A stretch of DNA of 64,000 nucleotides. Source: Frondihabitans sp. PAMC 28766. GTDB taxonomy: Bacteria; Actinomycetota; Actinomycetes; Actinomycetales; Microbacteriaceae. The translations under genes were made by a program, and so were the position numbers. The stretch spans positions 620,001-684,000 of the forward strand of contig NZ_CP014513.1 of the NCBI RefSeq assembly GCF_001577365.1, in the 5' to 3' direction. A model generated the notes under the pieces. It saw only the letters and a list, made by a program, of their open reading frames with translations. It had not been told where the DNA came from and did not search any database. Of the stretch, positions 1-7,678 are shown piece by piece. How positions within the stretch are numbered: position 1 is the stretch's first letter; every line of letters begins with the position of its first letter.

Positions 1-701
1 GTCCGTTCATCACGAAGAACCTCGAGGCGGCGAAGAAACAGGGCACCACACCGGTGTTCGTCACCTACGCCATCCCGAACCGCGACTGCGGCGACTTCTC
101 GGCCGGGGGCTTCAGCGCCGCGGAGTACCCCGTCTGGATGAAAGCGGTTACCAGCGCGCTGAAGGGCCACCGCGCCGTGGTGATCGTCGAGCCCGATTCG
201 CTCGCCATGCTGAGCAACTGCCCCTCTCAGGCCGACACCCGGCTGCCCCTCATCCGCCAATCGGTCGAAGAGCTGGCCGCAGCCAAGATTCCCGCCTACC
301 TCGACGCCGGCAACTCGCACTGGGTGCAGCCCACGGTGATGTCAGAGCGGCTGAAGAAGGCCGGCATCCAGTACGCCCGTGGCTTCTTCACCAACGTCGC
401 CAGCTTCTACCCCGTCGACGACGAGCGCTCGTACGCCGAGAAGGTGTCGAAGCTGACGGGCGACTCGCACTACGTGATCGACGTGTCGCGCAACGGCCAG
501 GGCTGGAAGGGCACCTGGTGCAACCCCGAGGGCACGGGCCTGGGGCAGGATCCGCACGTCTCGGCCGGCACCACCGGGCTCGACGCCCTGCTCTGGATCA
601 AGTCGCCCGGGGCCAGCGACGGCACCTGCAACGGTGGGCCCAAGGCCGGCGCGTGGTTCGCCTCCTACGCCGAGGCGCTGGTGCACAACCGCCGCGCGTA
701 G
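1..701 (+). CDS. Glycoside hydrolase family 6 (cellulase), 5'-truncated by the window edge
   Basis: C-terminal part of a GH6 endoglucanase/cellobiohydrolase, a secreted inverting enzyme that cuts beta-1,4-glucan. The frame is open from base 3, so the N-terminus, signal peptide and any binding module lie outside the window. Family landmarks in order: IPNRDCGDFSAGG, whose Asp matches the conserved RDC aspartate; VVIVEPDSLA, holding the general acid Asp; YLDAGNSHWV; FFTNVASFY; and the closing WIKSPGASDG and AGAWFASYAEAL block. It stops 20-25 residues after that block, as bacterial GH6 domains do, so no C-terminal module follows. Family assignment is secure from the motifs; endo or exo mode cannot be told from this part. 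Confidence 0.93.
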   Translation, partial: PFITKNLEAAKKQGTTPVFVTYAIPNRDCGDFSAGGFSAAEYPVWMKAVTSALKGHRAVVIVEPDSLAMLSNCPSQADTRLPLIRQSVEELAAAKIPAYLDAGNSHWVQPTVMSERLKKAGIQYARGFFTNVASFYPVDDERSYAEKVSKLTGDSHYVIDVSRNGQGWKGTWCNPEGTGLGQDPHVSAGTTGLDALLWIKSPGASDGTCNGGPKAGAWFASYAEALVHNRRA

Positions 702-786
702 CCTCCGGGCTGGGCCGGGCTGCGCCGGGCCGGGCTTCGGACAGAACACCGCGTCAGGTCGCGGCGCGCAGTCCGATTCGAGGGCA

Positions 787-966
787 CTAGCCGCGGGAGT
801 AGCGGACGTCGGCGCCCGCGGTGAAGAGCACAGAATCGGGCGGGCGCGACGAGAGCACACCGAGGCCGGCCGCGGCGAGCAGGCTCTCGTCGAGCTCGAC
901 GACGTCGGCGTGCTGCAGCGCCCACGGCTCGTGGGCGGTGCGCCACCAGGACGTCACGCCGAGGTG
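787..966 (-). pseudogene. C-terminal remnant of a DUF2071 (YqjF-like) protein
   Basis: About 60 codons on the minus strand read like the C-terminal end of the YqjF/DUF2071 family: WWRTAHEPWALQHADVVELD, then ESLLAAAGL, then DSVLFTAGADVRYSRG before a stop. Intact members are about 230-250 aa. Here the frame runs upstream into non-homologous sequence and the rest of the domain is absent, because the photolyase gene ends only about 70 bp further on. I therefore call a decayed gene fragment rather than a small gene. The match is by memory of the family ending and is moderately sure. Confidence 0.55.
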
Positions 967-1033
967 TCGCGCTGGCGGTGGAAGGTGACGGGGCGGTGCG
1001 GCGGAGGGGGCGCGGCAGCGGGGGCGGTGGGGA

Positions 1034-2581
1034 TCACAAGGGGTCGCGCTCGCGCTCTTGGGCGACGACCTGCTCACGGTCGGCGAGACGGCGGAGGCCC
1101 GCGAGGGGCTGCGCCATGCGGTGGTTCGCCGCGAGGAGGGGCTCGGTGCGGTCGAGGAAGGCCCAGTATCCGGCGGTGAAGGGGCAGGCGTCGGGGCCGA
1201 GGCGCTTCTTCGGCGAGAATCTGCAGGAGCCGCAGTAATCGGTCATGCGGTCGATGTAGGCACCGCCCGATGCGTACGGCTTGGTCGCCACGATGCCGCC
1301 GTCGGCGTGCTGCGACATGCCGACGACGTTGGCCGGCATGACCCACGGTGTGCCGTCGACGAACATGTCGATGAACCAGCTGTTGAGCTCGACCGGATCG
1401 TAGCCACGCTGGAGCGCCCAGTTGCCGAGCACCATCAGGCGCTGGATGTGGTGCGCCCAGCCGTGCTCGCGCACGGCGTCGACGACGTGGTGCAGGCAGT
1501 TCTCTTCGATCTCGTCGGGGCGCAACTGCCAGAACGCGGCGGGCAGCGACTCCGTCGCGTGCAGCGCGTTGTGCGAGACGGCGTAGCCCTCGCCGAGATA
1601 CCAGTAGAGGTGCCAGACGTAGTCGCGCCAGCCGGCGACCTGCCGCACGAAGCCCTCGACGCTGTTCAGGGGCGCGTTGCCCGCGGCATGCTCGGCTGCG
1701 ACCCGCTGGACGACCTCGCGCGGGTCGAGCAGACCCAGGTTGAGCGGGGCGCTCAGCAGCGAGTGCGCCATCGTCCAGTCGCCCGTCAGGGTCGCGTCTT
1801 CGAACGGGCCGAAGTCGCCGAGCCGCGACTCGACGAAATCGTCGAGTGCGTGCTGGGCTTCGTCGGTCGTCACGGCGAATCGGCGAGGCGAGTCGGCCCC
1901 GACGAGCGTGACGAGCCCGTCGCGCTGCCAGGCGTCGAGATCGTGCCGCACCTCGTCGTCGATGTCGTCTTCGGTCGGCCACCACGGGTCGGGGAGTCCC
2001 AGCGTCACCGCGCCCTTCGGCGGCGCCGCGCGGTTGTCGTGGTCGTAGTTCCAGTGGCCGCCGACGGGTTGGTCGCCCTCCATCAACAGCCCGGTGCGCT
2101 CGCGCGTCGCCCGGTAGAAGTCTTCGAGCAGCAGACGGCTGCCGCCGCGCGCGTCGGCCCACGCCCGGAAGTCCTCCTCGCTCGTGACGAACCCCCGAGA
2201 CGGCAGGATGCGACACCCCGCCTCGCGCACGAACCGCCGCGCCGCGTACGACGTCGGGTCGATCACCTCGAGGTCGCTGCGGCCCCTCATGCCCCCGGTC
2301 GCCTCCAGGGCTTCTCCGTAGTCGGCGACGCGGTGGTAGTCCACCCGATCGCCCAGCTCACGTGCCCGGTGCCGGATCGCGCTGAGCTGCAGGTGCGCCT
2401 TCGCCCGGTGGATCGGGCGGCCGGCGATCAGCGAGCGCGCTTCGATCAGGAGGATCGGGCGGTCGCCGCTGTCGTGTTCGTCGCCGTGGTCGCCGCTGTC
2501 GTGTTCGTCGGCTTCGTGGTCGTCGCTGAAGAGCGGGCCGAGCTGGCCGGAGAAAAGCCAGCGGGTGGGGGCGTCGGGCAT
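1034..2581 (-). CDS. Cryptochrome/photolyase-related protein (FeS-BCP, (6-4) photolyase type)
   Basis: 515-aa flavoprotein of the deoxyribodipyrimidine photolyase-related family (FeS-BCP), whose members bind FAD, a lumazine-type antenna and a 4Fe-4S cluster and repair (6-4) photoproducts in light. The start ATG at 2581 gives MPDAPTRWLFSGQLGP, the usual first strand; the open frame extends further but only through non-homologous sequence over the divergent SdpI-like gene. The C-terminus has CGSC followed 13 residues later by Cys in RLGPDACPF, matching the spacing of three cluster cysteines in the PhrB type; the fourth lies further upstream. A histidine-acidic insertion (EADEHDSGDHGDEHDSGD) near residues 22-39 is unusual. 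Family sure, lesion specificity inferred. Confidence 0.9.
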   Translation of the reverse strand: MPDAPTRWLFSGQLGPLFSDDHEADEHDSGDHGDEHDSGDRPILLIEARSLIAGRPIHRAKAHLQLSAIRHRARELGDRVDYHRVADYGEALEATGGMRGRSDLEVIDPTSYAARRFVREAGCRILPSRGFVTSEEDFRAWADARGGSRLLLEDFYRATRERTGLLMEGDQPVGGHWNYDHDNRAAPPKGAVTLGLPDPWWPTEDDIDDEVRHDLDAWQRDGLVTLVGADSPRRFAVTTDEAQHALDDFVESRLGDFGPFEDATLTGDWTMAHSLLSAPLNLGLLDPREVVQRVAAEHAAGNAPLNSVEGFVRQVAGWRDYVWHLYWYLGEGYAVSHNALHATESLPAAFWQLRPDEIEENCLHHVVDAVREHGWAHHIQRLMVLGNWALQRGYDPVELNSWFIDMFVDGTPWVMPANVVGMSQHADGGIVATKPYASGGAYIDRMTDYCGSCRFSPKKRLGPDACPFTAGYWAFLDRTEPLLAANHRMAQPLAGLRRLADREQVVAQERERDPL

Positions 2582-2622
2582 GCGGTGGACGGTACCCCGC
2601 GACGGCCGGCCCGGCGGGCCCG

Positions 2623-2636
2623 TAGGCTTGACGACC
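2623..2636 (+). promoter_or_regulatory. Leaderless -10 element for the SdpI-like gene
   Basis: TAGGCT at 2623-2628 fits the TANNNT actinobacterial -10 box and lies 8 nt before GTG 2637. Transcription would start at or next to the start codon, so no ribosome binding site is needed; none is visible. This spacing is what favours GTG 2637 over the upstream in-frame codons. Confidence 0.5.
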
Positions 2637-2963
2637 GTGATCGTCATCGCAATCGCCCTGTTCGTCGTCGCCGTCGTCATCGTGGCGACCACCGTCGCGG
2701 CAGCCGTGGGGCTGCTCAAGGTCAACCCCATCGCAGGGATCCGGATCCCCGCAGTGATGCAGTCGGAGGAGGCGTGGGAGGCGGGCCATCTGGCCGCTCT
2801 GCTACCCATGACCGTCGGCGGTGTCATCGCCGTGGCCGGCGGCTTCGTGTGCCTGCTCCGGCCCGGATCGTGGGTGGTGCTGATAGTGACCGTGCTGCTG
2901 CTGATCGCCTCGCTGCTCTTCGCCGTCGTGCGGGCCGGGTGGGCGGGGCGAAACGCGGGCTGA
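2637..2963 (+). CDS. SdpI/YhfL-family membrane protein
   Basis: Small integral membrane protein (108 aa from GTG 2637). It has three hydrophobic segments: residues about 1-22, a middle stretch LLPMTVGGVIAVAGG, and WVVLIVTVLLLIASLLF near the C-terminus. Between the first two lies the family signature GIRIPAVMQSEEAWEAGH, typical of SdpI proteins, the immunity/signalling partners of SdpC in Bacillus. In actinobacteria such proteins occur alone and their role is unknown. The gene is divergent from the photolyase with starts 55 bp apart. Upstream in-frame ATG codons at 2565 and 2580 would overlap the photolyase start and are less likely. Confidence 0.75.
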   Translation: MIVIAIALFVVAVVIVATTVAAAVGLLKVNPIAGIRIPAVMQSEEAWEAGHLAALLPMTVGGVIAVAGGFVCLLRPGSWVVLIVTVLLLIASLLFAVVRAGWAGRNAG

Positions 2964-3017
2964 CCTCCTGGCGGGGCATTGCATCCTGCGTCGTCGTATC
3001 CGACCACTGCCAGCAGC

Positions 3018-3053
3018 TTGACAAAACCTGACTACTGACGCGAGAGTAGTCGT
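3018..3053 (+). promoter_or_regulatory. Promoter with PadR-type dyad operator
   Basis: A TTGACA -35 box lies at 3018-3023. Directly downstream a perfect inverted repeat, GACTACT at 3030-3036 and AGTAGTC at 3045-3051 with an 8-nt spacer, ends 2 nt before the padR start. PadR repressors typically autoregulate from such dyads. The position over the core promoter predicts repression of padR and the following MFS gene. No convincing -10 box is visible at standard spacing. Confidence 0.65.
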
Positions 3054-3632
3054 ATGTCATCCATCCGTCTGTTCATTCTCGACGCCTTCGAGCGGTACGG
3101 AGAGATGCACGGGCACCAGCTGCGCCAGCAGGCGGAGCAGGAGCGGATCGCCCTGTGGACCGACGTCAGCGTCGGCGCGCTCTACGGCGCCATCAAGCGG
3201 CTGGCGGCCGACGGGCTGCTGGCCGAGGTGCGGACCGAGCGCGAGGGCAACTTTCCCGAGCGCCAGGTCTACGCCATCACCGACGCAGGTCGCGCGCTGC
3301 TGCAGACACTGCACCAGACGACCCTGCTCGAGATCACCTACAAACCCGATCCGTTCGATCTGGCGCTGGCCAGGCTCGACCCCGAACGCCTCGACGACCT
3401 GCCGCGTACGATCCAAGAGCGCATCGACACGTACGAAACGCTGCTCGCGAAGACCGTTGCCAACAACGAGCGAGCCCACCCGTGGCTCAGCGTCGGAGAG
3501 GACGTCGTGATCAGTCACGGTGAGCACCGACTGCGGTCGGAGATCGGCTGGCTTCAGCACGTCCAGGAGCAGCTCCCGGCGATCATCGCCGATGAACGCG
3601 CCCGCGTCGAACCCGACCGCGCGACCCCCTGA
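3054..3632 (+). CDS. PadR-family transcriptional repressor
   Basis: 192-aa PadR regulator. The N-terminal winged helix (residues about 1-80) has the family order: FILDAFERYGEMHGHQL, then VSVGALYGAIKRLAADGLL with the recognition helix, then the wing EREGNFPERQVYAITDAG. The C-terminal half is helical, ending in GWLQHVQEQLPAIIADERAR, and mediates dimer formation and ligand sensing in Vir_act_alpha_C-type members. The ATG follows the dyad directly with no clear Shine-Dalgarno. A 62-bp gap separates it from the MFS exporter on the same strand, the classic arrangement of a drug-sensing repressor with its pump. The ligand is unknown. Confidence 0.88.
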   Translation: MSSIRLFILDAFERYGEMHGHQLRQQAEQERIALWTDVSVGALYGAIKRLAADGLLAEVRTEREGNFPERQVYAITDAGRALLQTLHQTTLLEITYKPDPFDLALARLDPERLDDLPRTIQERIDTYETLLAKTVANNERAHPWLSVGEDVVISHGEHRLRSEIGWLQHVQEQLPAIIADERARVEPDRATP

Positions 3633-3694
3633 CCCTCCCCTCCCCTTCCGTCCCACCCCGCCCGCGCCCGCGCGGAACGAAAGGCTTCACCGCT

Positions 3695-5527
3695 ATGTCA
3701 ACCACCACTGCCACCGCCGGCCCCGCCGGCGCTGCCGGCACCCGGCCGGGAGCCCCGGCCATCCCGAAGGGCGCCTGGCGCGCCCTCGTCGTTCTGCTCA
3801 TGGGCATGTTCATCGCCCTGCTCGACACCACCATCGTCAACGTCGCCCTCCCCACGATCAAGACCTCGCTGAACGCCGACGAGGCCACGCTATCGTGGAT
3901 CATCTCGGGCTACGCGCTCGCCTTCGGGCTCTCGCTGATCCCCGCCGGCCGCATCGGCGACCGGATGGGCCACAAGTGGGTGTTCTTCATCGGCATCGCG
4001 CTCTTCACAGTCATGTCGTTCGCCTGTGGAATCGCGACCTCCGACACCCAGCTCGTCATCTTCCGCGTCGTGCAGGGCCTCGCCGGCGGTATCTTCGTGC
4101 CGGCCGTCACCGCGTTCATCCAGCTGCTCTTCCCGCCGCAGGTGCGCGGCCGCGCCTTCGCCATCATGGGCACCGTGATCGGCGTCTCGACCGCGCTCGG
4201 CCCGATCATCGGTGGCCTGCTGATCCAGGCGTTCGGCGACACGAACGGCTGGCGCACCGTCTTCTACGTCAACCTGCCGATCGGCGTCGCGACGCTGATC
4301 CTGGCCGCCATCTGGCTGCCCAAGCGCGACAAGTCGGCTCCTCGCCCGCCCGCCGGCCTCGACTGGTTCGGCGTGTTCCTGGTCTCCGCCGCGCTCGTCG
4401 CGATCCTGGTGCCTCTGATCCAGGGCCAGCAGGACGGCTGGCCCCTCTGGACATACCTGACCATCGCCGGCGGCGTCGTCGTGCTCGCGGTCTTCGCCCT
4501 GTGGGAGGTGCACACGGCCCGCCGCGGCGGCAGCCCGCTCGTGCCTCCGACGCTGTTCACGCACCCGCAGTTCACCGGTGGCGTCATCCTCGCGCTCGTC
4601 TACTTCGCCGCCTTCACGTCGATCTTCTTCACGATCTCGCTGCTCTGGCAGACCGGCCTCGCGCACTCCGCCCTCGCCTCCGGCGCCGTCACGATCCCGT
4701 TCGCCGTCGGGTCGATCCTCGGCTCGTCACAGAGCAACCGGCTCTCGGCCCGCCTCGGTCGCACCGTACTGATCCTCGGCACTGCCCTCGTGGCGATCTC
4801 GCTGATCGCGCTGTGGATCATGTTCTCGACGATCAAGGGCACCGACCTCACCAACTGGATGCTGCTGCCCGCGCTCTTCGTCGGCGGTGTCGGCAACGGC
4901 CTTTTCATCGCCCCGAACGCGCAGTTCATCGTGGCGACCGTCGACCGTCGAGACGCAGGATCCGGGTCTGCCGTGATCGCCGCCATTCAGCGAGTGGGTT
5001 CGGCGGTGGGCATCGCCGTGATCGGGTCGGTCCTCTTCGGATCGCTCGTGGTGAAGGCCCCGGCTGCGCCGACGTCGCACACACCCGCCGCGATCGCAGC
5101 GGTCAAGCACGAGGCCGCCGCCAACCTCGCCACCGGCTTCACGAACGCCTCGGCGCACGCGATGCTCGTCAGTGCGATCTTCGCCGTGGTCGCGTTCGCG
5201 CTGGTGTTCGCGCTGCCGAAGCGGGTCAACCAGTGGGCCGGCAGCGGCGGCGGGAAGCCCGCCGAGGGCGCTGGCGCCGCAGGTGCCGGCGCCCCGGGTG
5301 CTGGTGCCGCAGGCGCCGGCGCGTCGGCCGGCGACGGTTCGGGCCCGGCACAGGCGCCCGCCAGCCCCGACGTGTCGGTCGGCGAGCCCGACCCCGCTCT
5401 GACGCACGGCGCGCACGCGGCCGACCCCGTGCATCCTGCGGAACCCACTCACGCATGGCACGGTGCGCACGCCGCCGAGCCCACCCAGGCTCACGGCGCC
5501 CACGCCGCCGACTCGGATCCGGTCTGA
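3695..5527 (+). CDS. MFS drug efflux transporter, DHA2 (EmrB/QacA) family
   Basis: 610-aa proton-driven exporter with about 14 hydrophobic helices. Family marks: LDTTIVNVALPTI in helix 1, GRIGDRMGHKWVF (motif A), RVVQGLAGG, and the antiporter motif GVSTALGPIIGG. The start ATG is preceded by GAAAGG. After the last helix (about residue 510) comes a roughly 100-aa cytoplasmic tail of Gly-Ala repeats and then His/Pro-rich repeats (AHAADPVHPAEPTHAWHG), which is not part of the MFS fold and may be low-complexity growth. Probably controlled by the adjacent PadR repressor. Substrate unknown. Confidence 0.9.
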   Translation: MSTTTATAGPAGAAGTRPGAPAIPKGAWRALVVLLMGMFIALLDTTIVNVALPTIKTSLNADEATLSWIISGYALAFGLSLIPAGRIGDRMGHKWVFFIGIALFTVMSFACGIATSDTQLVIFRVVQGLAGGIFVPAVTAFIQLLFPPQVRGRAFAIMGTVIGVSTALGPIIGGLLIQAFGDTNGWRTVFYVNLPIGVATLILAAIWLPKRDKSAPRPPAGLDWFGVFLVSAALVAILVPLIQGQQDGWPLWTYLTIAGGVVVLAVFALWEVHTARRGGSPLVPPTLFTHPQFTGGVILALVYFAAFTSIFFTISLLWQTGLAHSALASGAVTIPFAVGSILGSSQSNRLSARLGRTVLILGTALVAISLIALWIMFSTIKGTDLTNWMLLPALFVGGVGNGLFIAPNAQFIVATVDRRDAGSGSAVIAAIQRVGSAVGIAVIGSVLFGSLVVKAPAAPTSHTPAAIAAVKHEAAANLATGFTNASAHAMLVSAIFAVVAFALVFALPKRVNQWAGSGGGKPAEGAGAAGAGAPGAGAAGAGASAGDGSGPAQAPASPDVSVGEPDPALTHGAHAADPVHPAEPTHAWHGAHAAEPTQAHGAHAADSDPV

Positions 5528-5532
5528 CCTCC

Positions 5533-5587
5533 GAGGCGCCCCGCCGTCCGGGTGTCGTTCATCGACATCCAGCCGGCGGGGCGCCTC
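5533..5587. terminator. Bidirectional hairpin between convergent genes
   Basis: GAGGCGCCCCGCCG at 5533-5546 pairs perfectly with 5574-5587, and a nested stem (GGTGTCG/CGACATC) fills the loop. It lies between the stops of the MFS gene and the alpha/beta hydrolase on the other strand. There is no T-run, so it fits a factor-assisted or simple stem terminator. Confidence 0.6.
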
Positions 5588-5624
5588 CATGTGCGCCTCC
5601 GCCTTTGCTTTCGGCGCCGGCCCC

Positions 5625-6563
5625 TCAGTCGAGGAAGCTACGGACGGCGTCGCCCGCTGCTTCCAGCTCATTGAGCCACGGAGCATGGCCTCCCTCGACC
5701 AGCAGCAGCGTGGATCCTGGGATCGCATCGATGTTGTGCCGGCCTCGCGCCGGCGTCAGGAAGACGTCCGCATCTCCCCACACCATGAGCGTCGGCGTCG
5801 TGAAGCGCTCGAGGGTCTCGCGCGGCACGGCGACTCCCTCACGCATCGAGAACGGAGTGATCAGCGCGCGGAAGAAACTCGCGAGACTCCGCGCGAAGCC
5901 GGGGCGCTTCGACGCCGACCATCCGACGACCGCGATCTCGTGCGGGAATCCGTCGAGGGCTTTCGCGCCCAGCATGCCGTCCGACTGCTTGGCGTACGAC
6001 GGCAGCGACGACGGAATCGACAGGAGACCTCGCCCGACCCCCGGCACGGACATGATCCGCATGGCCGGCACCGGCTGCACGCCCTCGAATCCTGCGCCGG
6101 GGGCTCCGAGCAGGACGAGCCGACGCACGCGCTCGGGCCGCGCCTCGACGTAGTAGAGCGAGAATTGGCCACCGAGCGAGTGGCCCACGAGGTCGATGGT
6201 GTCGGCCTGGAAGTGCTCGAGAACGGCGTCGATCACCGAGACCACGTGAGTTCGCAGGTCGGTTCCCGCCTTCACGACGAAGGGATCAGACAGACCGTGC
6301 CCCGGCCAATCGACCGCGAGGATCCGCCTGTCGCCGAGGAGCGGGAGAAGCGGGACGGCCAAGGCGGTGACGGACGAGATGCCGTGCAGTAGAAGGATCG
6401 GCGGCCGAGTGGAGTCGCTACCGATCTCGACCACGCGGACGGAAAACCGCTGGGGCCCCACACTCACGAACGACTCGGAGGTCGTCAGCCCGTAGTGCCG
6501 GTAGAGGGCAGACTCGGCCGCCCGGAAGTCTTTGCTCGCCTCGTCGTCGTTCACCTTCGTCAC
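5625..6563 (-). CDS. Alpha/beta hydrolase
   Basis: 312-aa alpha/beta hydrolase fold enzyme. Visible: oxyanion-hole strand ILLLHGIS, the strand-loop AVDWPGHGLSDPF, nucleophile elbow VGHSLGGQ (Ser near residue 128), the acid-bearing MVWGDADVF and the catalytic His in VEGGHAPWLNE. It overlaps the preceding hydrolase gene by 4 bp (ATGA), so the two are translationally coupled and share a promoter upstream of 7438. The cap region around residues 175-215 is typical of esterases and epoxide-hydrolase relatives. Substrate cannot be deduced. Confidence 0.85.
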   Translation of the reverse strand: MTKVNDDEASKDFRAAESALYRHYGLTTSESFVSVGPQRFSVRVVEIGSDSTRPPILLLHGISSVTALAVPLLPLLGDRRILAVDWPGHGLSDPFVVKAGTDLRTHVVSVIDAVLEHFQADTIDLVGHSLGGQFSLYYVEARPERVRRLVLLGAPGAGFEGVQPVPAMRIMSVPGVGRGLLSIPSSLPSYAKQSDGMLGAKALDGFPHEIAVVGWSASKRPGFARSLASFFRALITPFSMREGVAVPRETLERFTTPTLMVWGDADVFLTPARGRHNIDAIPGSTLLLVEGGHAPWLNELEAAGDAVRSFLD

Positions 6564-7438
6564 ACCCGCTCGGCGAGCCAGTCGATGACGAACTGCGTGA
6601 TCTCGTCGCGGTTGATCTCGTTGAAGATCTCGTGGCGAGCGCCGGGGTAGACCTTCAGCGTCACGTCGGTGACCCCCGCGTCTCGATAGCGGTCAGCAAG
6701 GGTTTCAACGAGCTGGCCGTTGCCGGAAAGCGGATCGTCCTGCCCCGAGACGACGAGGATGGGCGTGGTCGAGTCGATCCCTTTGAGCGCGTTCGGGTCG
6801 CCGAGCCGCGCCGCGGAGGCGAACAGCTGCGGGATCGTGTCGTCGGCGAGGTCGAAACCACTGCGCGGATCCGCGACATAGAGGTCGACCTCGGCCTCGT
6901 CGCGCGTGAGCCACTCGTAGCCGGTCCGGTTCTCGAACGCCGCATTGAAGGCCGTGAGCTCGACCGGTCCGTCGCCCGCGGATTCGGCGAGACCCTGCGC
7001 GAGGAGATCCAGCGCGGTGGTTCCCGAGAGCACGACGGCCGCGTAGAGGTCGGAGTGGTCGAGGATGACCTCCTGCGAGGCGAAGGAGCCCATCGAGTGC
7101 CCGAGAAGGACGAGTGGGAGGTCGGGGTGACTCCCGCGAATCTGCTCGCTGAACGTCACGACATCCTGCACGAGGGCGGGCCAGCCCGCTTCACCGAAGG
7201 ATCCGAGAGCGACAGCCGGGCTGGTGGACTCACCGTGGCCGCGGTGATCGTTCGCATAGACGACCCAGCCGGCACTCGTGAGCGCTTCGGCGAGCCGCCC
7301 GTAGCGCAGGGCGTATTCGGCGATTCCATGGGCGATCTGGATGACCCCTCGCGGTGGTTCCACCGTCGTCGGCCACGAGTACGTGGCGATCCCAAGTGAA
7401 TCGACGGAGGACGAGAAGGACGCAACAGTGGGTTCCAT
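6560..7438 (-). CDS. Alpha/beta hydrolase, monoacylglycerol lipase-like (S33 family)
   Basis: 292-aa serine hydrolase of the hydrolase_4/lysophospholipase group. Features: GVIQIAHGIAEYALRY (HG motif), YANDHRGHGES, nucleophile elbow LLGHSMGSF, acid VVSGQDDPLSGNG and catalytic His in YPGARHEIFNE. This order and the HG/GHSMGS pair are those of monoacylglycerol lipases. First gene of a two-gene unit with the following hydrolase; a TTGACA promoter sits just upstream of its ATG. Both products are predicted cytoplasmic, with no signal peptide. Lipid-ester hydrolysis is inferred. Confidence 0.87.
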   Translation of the reverse strand: MEPTVASFSSSVDSLGIATYSWPTTVEPPRGVIQIAHGIAEYALRYGRLAEALTSAGWVVYANDHRGHGESTSPAVALGSFGEAGWPALVQDVVTFSEQIRGSHPDLPLVLLGHSMGSFASQEVILDHSDLYAAVVLSGTTALDLLAQGLAESAGDGPVELTAFNAAFENRTGYEWLTRDEAEVDLYVADPRSGFDLADDTIPQLFASAARLGDPNALKGIDSTTPILVVSGQDDPLSGNGQLVETLADRYRDAGVTDVTLKVYPGARHEIFNEINRDEITQFVIDWLAERV

Positions 7439-7444
7439 GGGCCA

Positions 7445-7474
7445 ATGTTCAGATCAAAAGGCCGATGCTGTCAA
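7445..7474 (-). promoter_or_regulatory. Promoter of the two-hydrolase operon
   Basis: On the minus strand TTGACA (7474-7469) is followed after 18 nt by GAACAT (7450-7445), with the ATG at 7438, so the mRNA would be nearly leaderless. The rest of the gap to 7678 shows no gene or strong repeat. Confidence 0.5.
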
Positions 7475-7678
7475 CTTCGGGCGGGTGGTCGCGATCGGCC
7501 CGGCTGGTGGCTGCGGCGGCGCTGAACCCCGGCTTGCGGCGTGCGCTCCAGCCCGCGGACTAGTGCTCTGCGGCGCGCGGTGGGTCCGCGCCGGGCACGG
7601 CAGCCCGCGGCGCGACCGAACGCGGCGGGGTGCCAGAGGGCTGATCGAAGCCGCGCGCGGCTCGCCCACGAAGAACCC

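Noticed and set aside
1058..3031. 657-codon plus-strand open frame over the photolyase
   Set aside because: Composition is that of a shadow frame; the minus strand carries a full photolyase with all expected motifs.
7440..7678. RNA gene in the lipase-NlpC gap
   Set aside because: No cloverleaf, riboswitch core or strong terminator could be identified; only the promoter at 7445-7474 is supported.
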